NCBI RefSeq assembly: GCF_015209965.1
Contig: NZ_MU158689.1
Coordinates: 388,648 to 452,647, forward strand
Source: Sphingobacterium pedocola
Lineage (GTDB): Bacteria; Bacteroidota; Bacteroidia; Sphingobacteriales; Sphingobacteriaceae
Length of the DNA stretch: 64,000 bases
Direction: 5' to 3'
The position numbers and the translations under genes were made by a program. The notes under the pieces were generated by a model. The model searched no databases. It saw nothing but the letters and a program-made list of their open reading frames with translations, and was not told the origin of the DNA. Below, piece by piece: positions 54,333 through 62,712 of this stretch (positions within the stretch are counted from its first letter, which is position 1; the number at the start of each line of letters is the position of its first letter).

Positions 54333-54362
54333 GTGTAGTAATTAAGATCTACACATTTTTTT
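54333..54362 (+). terminator. Terminator of the LytTR gene, overlapping the next gene's 3' end
   Basis: Stem GTGTAG (54333-54338) / CTACAC (54349-54354) with a 10-base loop and T-run 54356-54362, starting 18 bases after the LytTR stop. It overlaps the last codons of the convergent 65-residue gene. Confidence 0.6.
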
Positions 54363-54539
54363 GATTTCATCTGGATCAAGCCCCGTATAGTCGGCAAATT
54401 CCTGTATGCTCAGGTACTGGTGGTCTGCCTTGCCGTAAACTTCTTTGATTAAGCTTAGGATGCGTCTGGCCTGTGAAAGACTCTTCCCCAAAATGATGCT
54501 TACATCTTTGGGATATATACAGATGCGTGTATTGTTCAT
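54342..54539 (-). CDS. Small 65-residue HTH-like protein
   Basis: Starts MNNTRICIYPKDVSIILGKS, with a helix-turn-helix-like arrangement (SIILGKSLSQARRILSLIKE) and a second short helix pair near YLSIQEFADYTGLDPDEIKK. The size suggests a small DNA-binding or excisionase-like protein. Convergent with the LytTR gene. I see no partner gene on its strand. Confidence 0.55.
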   Translation of the reverse strand: MNNTRICIYPKDVSIILGKSLSQARRILSLIKEVYGKADHQYLSIQEFADYTGLDPDEIKKMCRS

Positions 54540-54694
54540 ATCGTTCTATTTTTTTAATTGGTTGTGGTGGAATATGTTGTCACCGCAATATCTTGATAGC
54601 GCGCGATCCCTCTCCTCCGGCTACGGCCGGATCGCACAATAAGCTAAAATACCAAAACACAGCTTGCAACAAGAAGCAAATGTTGTCATTTATG

Positions 54695-54755
54695 CCCATT
54701 TGTACCCATATATGCCCATATGGGACATTGAATTACAGTTTACTACACAACTTTG
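54695..54755 (+). promoter_or_regulatory. Promoter with three phased CCCAT operator repeats
   Basis: CCCAT begins at 54695, 54705 and 54715, that is exactly one helical turn apart, and is followed by an inverted ATGGG. Just downstream TTG (54728-54730), a 17-base spacer and CAACTTTG (54748-54755, 7 of 8 to TAnnTTTG) form a promoter for the gene at 54811. The repeats would sit upstream of the -33 element on one face of the helix, as expected for an activator or a cooperatively bound regulator. Confidence 0.55.
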
Positions 54756-54810
54756 ATTAGCGGTAGCATAGTGCTATGGAGAGGAACCATTGAAGTAAAA
54801 CGTAATAACC

Positions 54811-55131
54811 ATGAAAAATCAAAATGAACGCGTCTTACAGACGCTGCGGGCAATATTGAAATTATTGGAAGATCGGGTGCCTGCAACAATACATGTACCT
54901 ACAATCAAAAAGGAAGGCGAGGAGACAAGTGTACAAATAATTCATGAAGAAGAAGGACTGATGACCCTCAAGGAGGCATATGTCGAGTTAAATATCAGCC
55001 GTAGTACACTGCATACACTTCGTGAAGAAGGTAAACTTACCAGTGTCTATCAAGGTCGTAATGTGCGGCTGCTCCGCATAGAAGTGATGGCCGCCAAGAA
55101 ATGGTACAGCACGATGAAGGGTAAACTTTAG
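54811..55131 (+). CDS. Excisionase-like helix-turn-helix protein
   Basis: A 106-residue protein. The N-terminal third is a charged helix followed by an acidic linker; residues about 52-100 form a MerR/excisionase-type winged HTH (LMTLKEAYVELNISRSTLHT followed by LREEGKLTSVYQGRNVRLLR). Such proteins are common in integrated elements of Bacteroidota but also occur alone as regulators. A promoter with phased repeats lies upstream, which may be its own operator. No integrase is in the window. Confidence 0.8.
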   Translation: MKNQNERVLQTLRAILKLLEDRVPATIHVPTIKKEGEETSVQIIHEEEGLMTLKEAYVELNISRSTLHTLREEGKLTSVYQGRNVRLLRIEVMAAKKWYSTMKGKL

Positions 55132-55171
55132 TCTCCAGCAACCTCCCGGCGGCTTTCCCGTGCCCTATTCC

Positions 55172-55219
55172 AAATGCCTCCGCTACAGATCGTAAGTGCT
55201 ATGATGCGGGGGCATTTTT
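55172..55219 (+). terminator. Hairpin terminator after the excisionase-like gene
   Basis: AAATGCCTCCGC (55172-55183) pairs with GCGGGGGCATTT (55206-55217) with one G-T pair and a 22-base loop, followed by T's to 55219. The TGCCTCCG/CGGGGGCA core is the same as in the hairpin at 52259-52279. Confidence 0.6.
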
Positions 55220-55340
55220 CTTGGACATGAAGGAGTATGTATCTAATGCAAATCGCTTTTACTCCAGTGCCGTTCATACCTTCTGTGATGTACAGGCAAT
55301 TGCCTGGAGCAACGCGGAAGACTCCTCGGCTACGCAACTA

Positions 55341-55763
55341 TTACGATCCATCATTGATCGTATTTTCTTCGGATGATATCCACTCGGATGCCCTGCGGAA
55401 GAAAGCACCTGCACCTTCCATCGTATTATCCCGACTGTTGATCTGGATGTCTATCGTGCCCAGGTAATGGTATGCGTATGCAGGGATATTTTCTTTTATC
55501 TTGATCCGGTATCCTGCGCTGTTGATACCATACGATACGGTGCGAGACGGATTGCATGCAACGTTGATCGTTTTCCCTACGTTGCCGATCGTATTTCCTG
55601 CCAGCCCGAGCATAAAAGATGCGCCGCTGAGGAGACTTCCTCCGGTGCGCATCGTACTTTCGAAGCGGGCAGTTTGCTCAGGTTTGATCAGAACAAGCCC
55701 CTTGTTTGCACAATCTTGAGCAACTTTGATCATAAAATCGACTAAGCTCTGGCTCCTTTCCAT
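55341..55763 (-). CDS. Hypothetical protein, unrecognised
   Basis: A 140-residue frame starting MERSQSLVDFMIKVAQDCAN, with a Gly/Ser/Ala-rich hydrophobic middle (GGSLLSGASFMLGLAGNTIG) and a polar end (EWISSEENTINDGS). Its composition is more protein-like than the competing plus-strand frames. The ribosome-binding site is weak, and a start at residue 11 (MIKVAQ) is possible. No neighbour shares its strand. Its function is unknown. Confidence 0.45.
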   Translation of the reverse strand: MERSQSLVDFMIKVAQDCANKGLVLIKPEQTARFESTMRTGGSLLSGASFMLGLAGNTIGNVGKTINVACNPSRTVSYGINSAGYRIKIKENIPAYAYHYLGTIDIQINSRDNTMEGAGAFFRRASEWISSEENTINDGS

Positions 55764-55821
55764 CTTTGGAGCATGGAAACAGAAGCACTCATAAAATCAA
55801 GACATCCGCCGTAAGAAAAAT

Positions 55822-55920
55822 GCAAATCAGCGAATACACAAATTGGCAGATCTGCGAATCAGCATACGGATATTATAAAAGCAAATCCGCGAATATGCAG
55901 ATCTGCACATTAGCATACAA
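55822..55920. repeat. Degenerate repeat block upstream of the FN3 gene
   Basis: Two related blocks: GCAAATCAGCGAATA (55822-55836) recurs as GCAAATCCGCGAATA (55881-55895), and GCAGATCTGC (55846-55855) recurs at 55897-55906, each followed by an (AATC/ATT)AGCATAC word. The units share a GC(A/T)NATC(A/T)GC pattern of about 10-13 bases, so the block is an imperfect tandem array of short units. Confidence 0.65.
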
Positions 55921-55940
55921 TAATAAAATTTAAAAACATC

Positions 55941-56582
55941 ATGAGAAAAGATAAAGTAAAAACAAATTACGAGAAAGTATCCGAGTTTGAACTGTCGACA
56001 TTGGCAGGTCGGGTACTCAAAGCGATTCAGGAACCAGCTGCAGCAGTTTATTTTCCGAATCCAAATCCTACATTGCCTGTTCTCGAGGAATTGGTTAACG
56101 ATTATATACAGAAGCACGAGATCGCGAGCAGACGGGGTAGTGCTTTGGAGATCGGCCAGAAGAATGAGAGCAAAACACGGCTATTGGAAGGGCTGCAGCT
56201 ACTGGCAACCTATGTGAATCAACAAGCCGGCGGGCAGATATCCGTGTTGCTTAGCTCAGGCTTGATACTGGCGAACCAACCTAAGAGCAAGGATACGCCG
56301 CTGATACCCCTGAATCTCAAACTCCGGGACGGTAGAGTAGGAGGGCAGATGCGGTTGGATTTTCAGGCAGTAAAAGATGCATGGCAGTATGAAGTGGAGA
56401 TCGGACAATCTGCCGTGGGGTCGGCCGAGATTCTCTGGGAGCGAACCGTCATGACTACCTCCTCGCGTAGCAATGTGCTGATCGGCTTCGAACCGGGCGT
56501 AAAGTACTATGTGCGTGTACGTGCCCTAAATGGCAAAGGTATCGGCGATTGGTCCGAGCCGGTATCATTAATAGCGAGGTAA
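55941..56582 (+). CDS. Fibronectin type III domain protein
   Basis: A 213-residue protein with no signal peptide. Residues 1-120 are helical and unassigned (ELSTLAGRVLKAIQEPAAAV, then a TYVNQQAGGQISVLLSSG segment). Residues about 125-213 form a fibronectin type III-like domain, ending with the typical KYYVRVRALNGKGIGDWSEP. Proteins of this design are frequent in Sphingobacteriaceae; their role is unknown. It stands alone after a repeat block and ends at a strong bidirectional terminator. Confidence 0.8.
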   Translation: MRKDKVKTNYEKVSEFELSTLAGRVLKAIQEPAAAVYFPNPNPTLPVLEELVNDYIQKHEIASRRGSALEIGQKNESKTRLLEGLQLLATYVNQQAGGQISVLLSSGLILANQPKSKDTPLIPLNLKLRDGRVGGQMRLDFQAVKDAWQYEVEIGQSAVGSAEILWERTVMTTSSRSNVLIGFEPGVKYYVRVRALNGKGIGDWSEPVSLIAR

Positions 56583-56594
56583 GGTGTAGGAAGG

Positions 56595-56624
56595 GTAAAG
56601 GGTCGGCTGCGGTCGACCCTTTAC
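56595..56624. terminator. Bidirectional terminator
   Basis: A perfect 11-bp stem GTAAAGGGTCG (56595-56605) / CGACCCTTTAC (56614-56624) with an 8-base loop, between the convergent FN3 and TonB-receptor genes. Confidence 0.75.
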
Positions 56625-56656
56625 ATTATTCACTACTTGCGCTAAGCGAATGTATA

Positions 56657-59023
56657 TTAGCGTCGAAAACTATATGTTATCCCTCCAATGAATACCCGCC
56701 CCGCCTGTCCGGGCATCAACTCGTGTTTGAAATCAAGTATATTATCCACGGTGAATCGAAGTTTCATACGGTCTTTCAGGATTCGTTTTTCTATGTAGGC
56801 ATTTAGTAGCAGATGCTGCGGTACAAACGTATCGAACCTGTCAATGAAGTTATTGTTATTTCTGTCAGCAAATGCATACTTTCCACGGTAGTTCGCCCGT
56901 ATCGAGCTACTTGTGTTCCAAGGTTTGTAATGATAGAATACCTGTATATTGGCCATGTGCCGCGATCGATTTACTATCCCCCAATAATTCTCAATCCTGG
57001 GAGCAAACGATTGGCCGGTCTTAGGATCGTGCAGATTTTGATTATAAGGCCAGCCCCCCGAGCGGATACTGTCTTGGATGCTAAGGTCTTTTGCCAGAAG
57101 GTATTGGTATCCCGCCTGTATCTGTAGTCTTTCCAATGGTTGCCATTGTACATTTGCCTCGATACCTTTGTTGGTCGCTTTGGGTAGATTTTGATAAGTG
57201 TAGATCTGTCCGATACGTGTGCCTGTAGCTACAGGAATCGCATCAATTTGATTTCGTAGATAATGATAAAACACTCCTGCCTCTACCGCCATACTGGTAT
57301 TCGGTTTCCATTGGGTGCCGAGATTGAAAGAAGTACTTTTTTCTGGTTTCAGATTTTGATTCAGTTGATCGGCTATATGAAAAATCTCGCTGATTTCTCC
57401 AGCTGCATTCATCAGTTCCAGTGTTTCTTTCAATAATTCATTTCCTATAATAAGGTAATTTGCAGACGGGTTGAAGAATGTGAGATAGCGCATGCGATAA
57501 TCCGGAGCTTTAAAGCCTGAACCTATACCTGTCTTGAAGGAGATTTTTTCGTTTAGGTAATATTGCAGACCGAAGCTCGGATTAAGCTTTCCTCCATAGG
57601 AACTAGTTTTGTCATATCGCAGGCCGCCACGTAGGTCTAGCTTTTCCCATAGGCGTTTGTCGCCCTGGAGATAGGCAAAGAGGGTGGCCAGCTGTTGTTT
57701 ATCGCCAATAGCTTGATCGTTCATGTATTCTAGGCTCCCGCCAAATCCTCCGGTCAGATTTAATCCACTCCGATAATTTTTGGTCAGTTGCTGTTCGATC
57801 CGGTGTACGGTTTGTTTGAAGGAAAGCTCGCCACTATTAGCGGATTGGCTCTGCCATTTGTTAAACTGATCAACGTCATAATGTGACAGGTAGTAGCGGC
57901 TGATGCTACGTATCCCCCTACGGAAACTGTGATCTAAACTCAGTGAATAGTTGATGTCTCTTTCATCCTGCTTGTCTTGTCCCTGCCATTCGCTATCCCA
58001 GTTCTTGGTCATATCTGATTTTCGTGTACCATACCGTATGCTTGTTCCTAGATATGTTTGTTTGCTAAGTTGGTAGCGTATCCGACCTTGCGTATCAAAG
58101 TTGCTATAAGGAGGGCTGGACTGACCGGAAGAAAGATAGGGGTTGGTATTGAAGCCGTCCGTGCGGTAATAGTTTGCACTAAAATGTGCCGATCCGCGCT
58201 GATGTGCAAAAGGTGTTTCGGCATCAACGGTAGCGTCGATAATGTGTAAGCTACCGTAATTGAGTGATAGCTGTGCCTGCGGTTCGATGGCACCATAACG
58301 GGTGATGATATTAATTGCCCCGCCAAGTGCATCGCTGCCGAATAAGCAGGATGAAGCTCCTTTTACAATCTCTATACGCTCGATGTTGCTGACGGAGATC
58401 CTGGAAAGGTCGAAGTTCCCGTTGTTACGTCCCACCATAGGTTGGCCATCAATCAGTACCATGATATATTCGCTTCCAAACCCCTGTAATTGGGCACCGA
58501 TAGAGCGACTTCCGCCTCCAACATTGTTCACGATAGCTATCCCGGTCTGTTCCTTAAGGACTTCGTCCAGCCGACGGCTGCCCATCATTTCGATCATCCG
58601 ACGGGTAATCACTTGAAGGGGCATAGCGGAGCGGTTCAGCTGTAGCAGCTGGTCGGGCGACTTCGGTGTTTGTGTGGCCCGTTGTACATCTACGGTTTCA
58701 ATGAGCTGTGAATCAGAATGAAGGGTGATATTTTTGGAGATTGTCTTTCCCGCCTCGACACGGATCGTGTCTCGGTAGGTGGTATAGTGGTCATGGACGA
58801 TTTCTATGACATATGTTCCTGGATATAGCTTGTCAAAGATAAACTGGCCGTTCTGGTCGCTTTGCACGAGATGTTTGTCGGGTTCTAAGAGGATGTGTAC
58901 CCCGCGGAGAGGTAGACCTTCTGTTGTGGAAATCTGGCCCATAAAGTTTCCCAATTGAGCATAAGTTCCCCATGTGATGAATGACAATACCAATACATGG
59001 ATATAGCGTAAGAGCACGTACAT
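56657..59023 (-). CDS. TonB-dependent receptor, second of a tandem pair
   Basis: An outer-membrane receptor of 788 residues. A signal peptide ends near TYAQ at 22; a carboxypeptidase-regulatory-like domain follows (about 28-105). The plug contains MGSRRLDEVLKEQTGIAIVN, QLQGFGSEYIMVLIDGQPMV and ASSCLFGSDALGGAINIITR. In the barrel, SGFKAPDYR near 495 and QNLKPEKSTSF near 555 sit where heme receptors carry their FRAP and NPNL motifs. The adjacent HmuY-like gene supports heme or similar metal-complex uptake, but the histidine ligands were not confirmed. It lies 19 bases after its paralogue. Confidence 0.9.
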   Translation of the reverse strand: MYVLLRYIHVLVLSFITWGTYAQLGNFMGQISTTEGLPLRGVHILLEPDKHLVQSDQNGQFIFDKLYPGTYVIEIVHDHYTTYRDTIRVEAGKTISKNITLHSDSQLIETVDVQRATQTPKSPDQLLQLNRSAMPLQVITRRMIEMMGSRRLDEVLKEQTGIAIVNNVGGGSRSIGAQLQGFGSEYIMVLIDGQPMVGRNNGNFDLSRISVSNIERIEIVKGASSCLFGSDALGGAINIITRYGAIEPQAQLSLNYGSLHIIDATVDAETPFAHQRGSAHFSANYYRTDGFNTNPYLSSGQSSPPYSNFDTQGRIRYQLSKQTYLGTSIRYGTRKSDMTKNWDSEWQGQDKQDERDINYSLSLDHSFRRGIRSISRYYLSHYDVDQFNKWQSQSANSGELSFKQTVHRIEQQLTKNYRSGLNLTGGFGGSLEYMNDQAIGDKQQLATLFAYLQGDKRLWEKLDLRGGLRYDKTSSYGGKLNPSFGLQYYLNEKISFKTGIGSGFKAPDYRMRYLTFFNPSANYLIIGNELLKETLELMNAAGEISEIFHIADQLNQNLKPEKSTSFNLGTQWKPNTSMAVEAGVFYHYLRNQIDAIPVATGTRIGQIYTYQNLPKATNKGIEANVQWQPLERLQIQAGYQYLLAKDLSIQDSIRSGGWPYNQNLHDPKTGQSFAPRIENYWGIVNRSRHMANIQVFYHYKPWNTSSSIRANYRGKYAFADRNNNNFIDRFDTFVPQHLLLNAYIEKRILKDRMKLRFTVDNILDFKHELMPGQAGRVFIGGITYSFRR

Positions 59024-59042
59024 ACTTTTAGTTGTCTCCTTT

Positions 59043-61406
59043 TTACTTTTTACTTAAATTATACGTCATACCTACGAAATAGACTCTTCCGGGCTGGAAC
59101 GGCATCTTGGAGTCTATAAAATTCAAAATGTTCTCTGTACTCGCCCGCAATGCAAGCCTGTATATGGGGAATTTTTTTTCTATCCCGGCATTAAGCAGGT
59201 AGTGCCCACGGACGAAGGTGTCGAATCGATCGAGATAGCCATTGTTGTTACGATCGCTAAAACCGTATTTCCCACGGTAATTTAGCCGGAAGTTAAATGT
59301 CATTTGTAGCGGTTGGTAGGTATAAAATACACGCGCATTGAACATGTGATTGGAACGGTTTTCTATACCCCAGTAGTCACTGCCCGAGGGGTTATAATTA
59401 ACTGTGCCGCCGTTGGGATCAAAAATTGGATCGAAGTATTTGCCTCCCTCGCGGATTTCGTCAGCGATACTTCTGTCCTTGGCAATAAGGTACTGATAGC
59501 CTCCACTGATCGTGAGATCTACTATCGGACTGTAACTGAAGGAAAAATCACCACCCTGGTAATATGCTTCCGGATTATTGCGGTAAGAATAGATGAGGCC
59601 CCCATCGATATCCGTACCGATCAGGACACGGTTGATCTGATTGTTGATATCATGGTAGAATATGCTTCCCTCCATACGTAGCTTCCGATTGGGCGATTCC
59701 CAGACGAGGTTAACGTTATACGATTTACTCATTTCCGCATTTAAGGCAAGACCTTTGATTTCATCATATATAGGTTGCAGTTCATATTGACTTATCCTTC
59801 CACTCTCCCTTAGGGAGTTGATGACATCGCGCATGGTATTGGTGCCCAGTACCATACTGTTGATGCCTGGGTCATAGGATACCTGGTATAGCTTTTTCAT
59901 ATCCGGTGCCTTAAAAGCGGTACCGTATGCTATTTTAGCGGTTAAATTTGGCAATATTTTGTATTGCAATGCGGCACTGGGGTCTAACCGCCATCCGTAA
60001 TCTACAATCTTGTCATAGCGGATTCCAAATGTCAGCTCAAGTTTGGGAATGATATCCCAGTTGGCCTGAGAGTACGCAAAAAAGGTTTTAATCTGGTTGA
60101 TATCGCTGAGTATGTTTTGGTCGATCTGGTCAATTGTCCCGCCACCTCCCGTAATAACGTCCAGTCTGTCAGGGAGGGTGTAGGAAATCTGTTGCTCGAA
60201 GCGATGCAGTCCCTGTCCAAAGGTATTTTGACTTAGGCTGTCGCCTTGTGTCAAGGCAACGAAGTTGTCAAAGTTGAACTGGGTATAATAATAGCGGGTC
60301 ATGCTTCGCCAGCGTGCATTAAAGCGGTGGTCAAAGTTTGCCATGAGGTTCAGGTCTTTTTCATCGAGCCCATCTCCAGTTTGGTAATTTGTCCCCTCAA
60401 ACGCCTTGTCCATAAAGCTTCTTCGCAAGCCATAGCGGGCACTGACCGAAACCGCATTTTTAGGATTGAATGTATAGCGCAATCTTGCGTGTGCGGCGTA
60501 GTTGTCGTATGGAGGCAATGTGCTGCCTTTGATTAGGCCTTGGGACGTGTTAAATCCGTCGGTATGGTAGTAGTTTCCGCCCATTGATAATGTTCCCTTG
60601 TTATTTAGAATCGGTGTCTCTCCATCGAGCATCACATCTACGGTCTGATTGCTGCCGTAACTGGCTGTTACTACAGCCTGCGGATCGGTGACGATTTGTT
60701 TGGTAATAACATTGATCGTACCGCCCAATGCGTCTCCACCATAGACAAGTGCAGCAGAACCTTTTGTAATTTCTACCCGCTCAATGTTGGCTACACTGAT
60801 CCGTGAGAGGTCAAAGTTGCCGTTGTTGCGACCAACTATGGGCTGTCCATCTATCATGACCAGGATATACTCACTTCCAAACCCTTGCATCTGTACACCT
60901 ATTGCACGTGCTCCTGCACCGATATCGTTGACAATGGCCATGCCTGTTTGCTCTTTGACCACTTCGTCCAGCCGTCGGCTGCCCATGAGTTCTATAGTGC
61001 GTCTGTCTATGACCGTCACGGGCATGATACTGTTTTCTAGCTTGACCAATGTCTCGGTATTGGCGTTGATCCGTCTTCCTTGCACGGTAACTTGATCTAT
61101 GGCTTGCTGATCGGTATCCAACACGATATCCAGTAAACTGGGGTTATTCTTGATTTGTATAGGTAGAATTATACTTTTATACCCCACGGCAGATATTTCG
61201 AGGTTAAAGTTTTTGCTTGGAGCGAGGATACTGTAATAGCCGTTGCTATCGGTTTGGACTGCGATCCCCGTATCGAGTATACGTAACGTCACGTTTTCTA
61301 CTGTTTTCCCTGTTTTGGTAGTCACTGTGCCCTGTAGACGATACGTTTGTGCACGTGATGAAGCTATGGATAGTATAAGGAAGAGTAGGGTAATGTATGT
61401 TTTCAT
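59043..61406 (-). CDS. TonB-dependent receptor, first of a tandem pair
   Basis: An outer-membrane receptor of 787 residues, clearly paralogous to the next gene over its whole length. A signal peptide ends near SRAQ at 20, followed by a regulatory-like domain (LQGTVTTKTGKTVENVTLRI). The plug has MGSRRLDEVVKEQTGMAIVN, QMQGFGSEYILVMIDGQPIV and AALVYGGDALGGTINVITKQ. FKAPDMKKLYQVSYDP near 490 corresponds to the FRAP region. It ends in an aromatic strand tail (VYFVGMTYNL). It is preceded by the HmuY-like gene with a 62-base gap. The likely substrate is heme or another metal complex. Confidence 0.9.
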   Translation of the reverse strand: MKTYITLLFLILSIASSRAQTYRLQGTVTTKTGKTVENVTLRILDTGIAVQTDSNGYYSILAPSKNFNLEISAVGYKSIILPIQIKNNPSLLDIVLDTDQQAIDQVTVQGRRINANTETLVKLENSIMPVTVIDRRTIELMGSRRLDEVVKEQTGMAIVNDIGAGARAIGVQMQGFGSEYILVMIDGQPIVGRNNGNFDLSRISVANIERVEITKGSAALVYGGDALGGTINVITKQIVTDPQAVVTASYGSNQTVDVMLDGETPILNNKGTLSMGGNYYHTDGFNTSQGLIKGSTLPPYDNYAAHARLRYTFNPKNAVSVSARYGLRRSFMDKAFEGTNYQTGDGLDEKDLNLMANFDHRFNARWRSMTRYYYTQFNFDNFVALTQGDSLSQNTFGQGLHRFEQQISYTLPDRLDVITGGGGTIDQIDQNILSDINQIKTFFAYSQANWDIIPKLELTFGIRYDKIVDYGWRLDPSAALQYKILPNLTAKIAYGTAFKAPDMKKLYQVSYDPGINSMVLGTNTMRDVINSLRESGRISQYELQPIYDEIKGLALNAEMSKSYNVNLVWESPNRKLRMEGSIFYHDINNQINRVLIGTDIDGGLIYSYRNNPEAYYQGGDFSFSYSPIVDLTISGGYQYLIAKDRSIADEIREGGKYFDPIFDPNGGTVNYNPSGSDYWGIENRSNHMFNARVFYTYQPLQMTFNFRLNYRGKYGFSDRNNNGYLDRFDTFVRGHYLLNAGIEKKFPIYRLALRASTENILNFIDSKMPFQPGRVYFVGMTYNLSKK

Positions 61407-61468
61407 TGATGTGTTGTGTACTGTGCTGTTGTTAATCTACGATCGTGTGCATTAGCTTCTGTTAGAAA

Positions 61469-62659
61469 TTAATCCCGGGTTCTTACGTTTCTGCTGCCGT
61501 CTTCCTGTATAAAATAGCGAAAAGTGATATACGGGCTGGGCCAATTAGGATCGGTCAATACTTCTGGAGCGCCTTTATACATGGATATCAATTGCATTTT
61601 CCCGTAACGGTAGCTCCCGTCTGGTTGTTCCAAACGTAGATAATATGCTCTGTAAGGGAATGGCTTGGCAATAAATGTACTTCCAATCTCATACCAGGGA
61701 TTTATCCCCGGGCCGTATTGTGAGGTGTATCCAATCTGTAGATTGTCTGCAGGGCGGTTGTCAAAAAACTCGTCTTCGGGCGCTTCATTCATAAAATCGT
61801 AGCCGTACTCATACATGATCAAAGACGACTTGGAAATAGGACTTCCATGGCTCGGACTATACCGATTGCGGCCATTGTTAATAAATACGGTACCGTTCAG
61901 ATCATCTGTAAAAGCAAGATCCCAATCTGCGGTTTTGAGATAACGGGCAGAATCCGCTGCGTCCCGGATAAATTGCTGCCAACGGTCGCTGAACCGATAG
62001 AGAAATATACTGTACTTGCCGGCCGCTTTGCCACTCTTGCTATACTCCACTTGGATGAAGTCCGTATTGGCATTATAGTTGGCATCGTTTACCATCAGCT
62101 CCCAGGCCTTGCCATTGTATTGGTACACCCGATTGTTGTCATTGTCCCGATAGGCCCACCCATTTTGTGGACTGGGGGGTGGGTTTTGTATGAATCCTCT
62201 CCAGTTGATATAAATACTATCATTCTGCGCCGTCCCCCTATGTCCATTGATGTCCATTTGGAACCAGGCATTGCTGCGATAGATATATTGATATCCGTCT
62301 ATTGTATTGCGGTACGCCTCATTTTCTGCGACCGTGTTGGGATGGGAAGCCGCATCTGCACGCCATTTTATATTTCCTTCGGTACTACCGTTAATCCCTA
62401 TGGCAGCATTGATGATTTCTCCTGGTCGAGCGACGAAACGTATGGAATCGGTCCACCTTGAGTTGTAATACCGTTGACGAAGGTATAAGTCGTCGGTCTC
62501 ATAATTGTCATCCCAACCGTCGGTAGCCAGTGTATCGCCCGGCAGATCGTAGATAAGGGTACTACGTCCGTCGTCGTAATTTGGCGTAAGGTCTTCCAGT
62601 TTATAACACGAGGCGAGTCCTAATGTTATTAATGTAATTGCGACAATCAATCTACTCAT
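61469..62659 (-). CDS. HmuY-like outer-membrane lipoprotein
   Basis: A lipoprotein of 396 residues with signal MSRLIVAITLITLGLASC, lipidated at Cys18. The C-terminal part fits the HmuY family: a YLKTADWDLAFTDDLNGTVF segment near 255 followed by INNGRN, and a conserved end including KPFPYRAYYLRLEQPDGSYR and KMQLISMYKG. HmuY proteins take up heme at the surface and pass it to a TonB-dependent receptor. The two receptors directly downstream fit that role. The N-terminal 200 residues are extra and contain an unassigned Trp/Tyr/Asn-rich domain. Heme-ligating residues cannot be pointed to with confidence. Confidence 0.78.
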   Translation of the reverse strand: MSRLIVAITLITLGLASCYKLEDLTPNYDDGRSTLIYDLPGDTLATDGWDDNYETDDLYLRQRYYNSRWTDSIRFVARPGEIINAAIGINGSTEGNIKWRADAASHPNTVAENEAYRNTIDGYQYIYRSNAWFQMDINGHRGTAQNDSIYINWRGFIQNPPPSPQNGWAYRDNDNNRVYQYNGKAWELMVNDANYNANTDFIQVEYSKSGKAAGKYSIFLYRFSDRWQQFIRDAADSARYLKTADWDLAFTDDLNGTVFINNGRNRYSPSHGSPISKSSLIMYEYGYDFMNEAPEDEFFDNRPADNLQIGYTSQYGPGINPWYEIGSTFIAKPFPYRAYYLRLEQPDGSYRYGKMQLISMYKGAPEVLTDPNWPSPYITFRYFIQEDGSRNVRTRD

Positions 62660-62712
62660 ATAGAAAGGATGAAGTTTAAAGTTAGTCTGTACATGCTGAG
62701 TGGATAGTTTCT

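Noticed and set aside
55128..55745. Plus- and minus-strand short frames around the 140-residue hypothetical gene
   Set aside because: They overlap a terminator hairpin or are antisense to a more protein-like frame.
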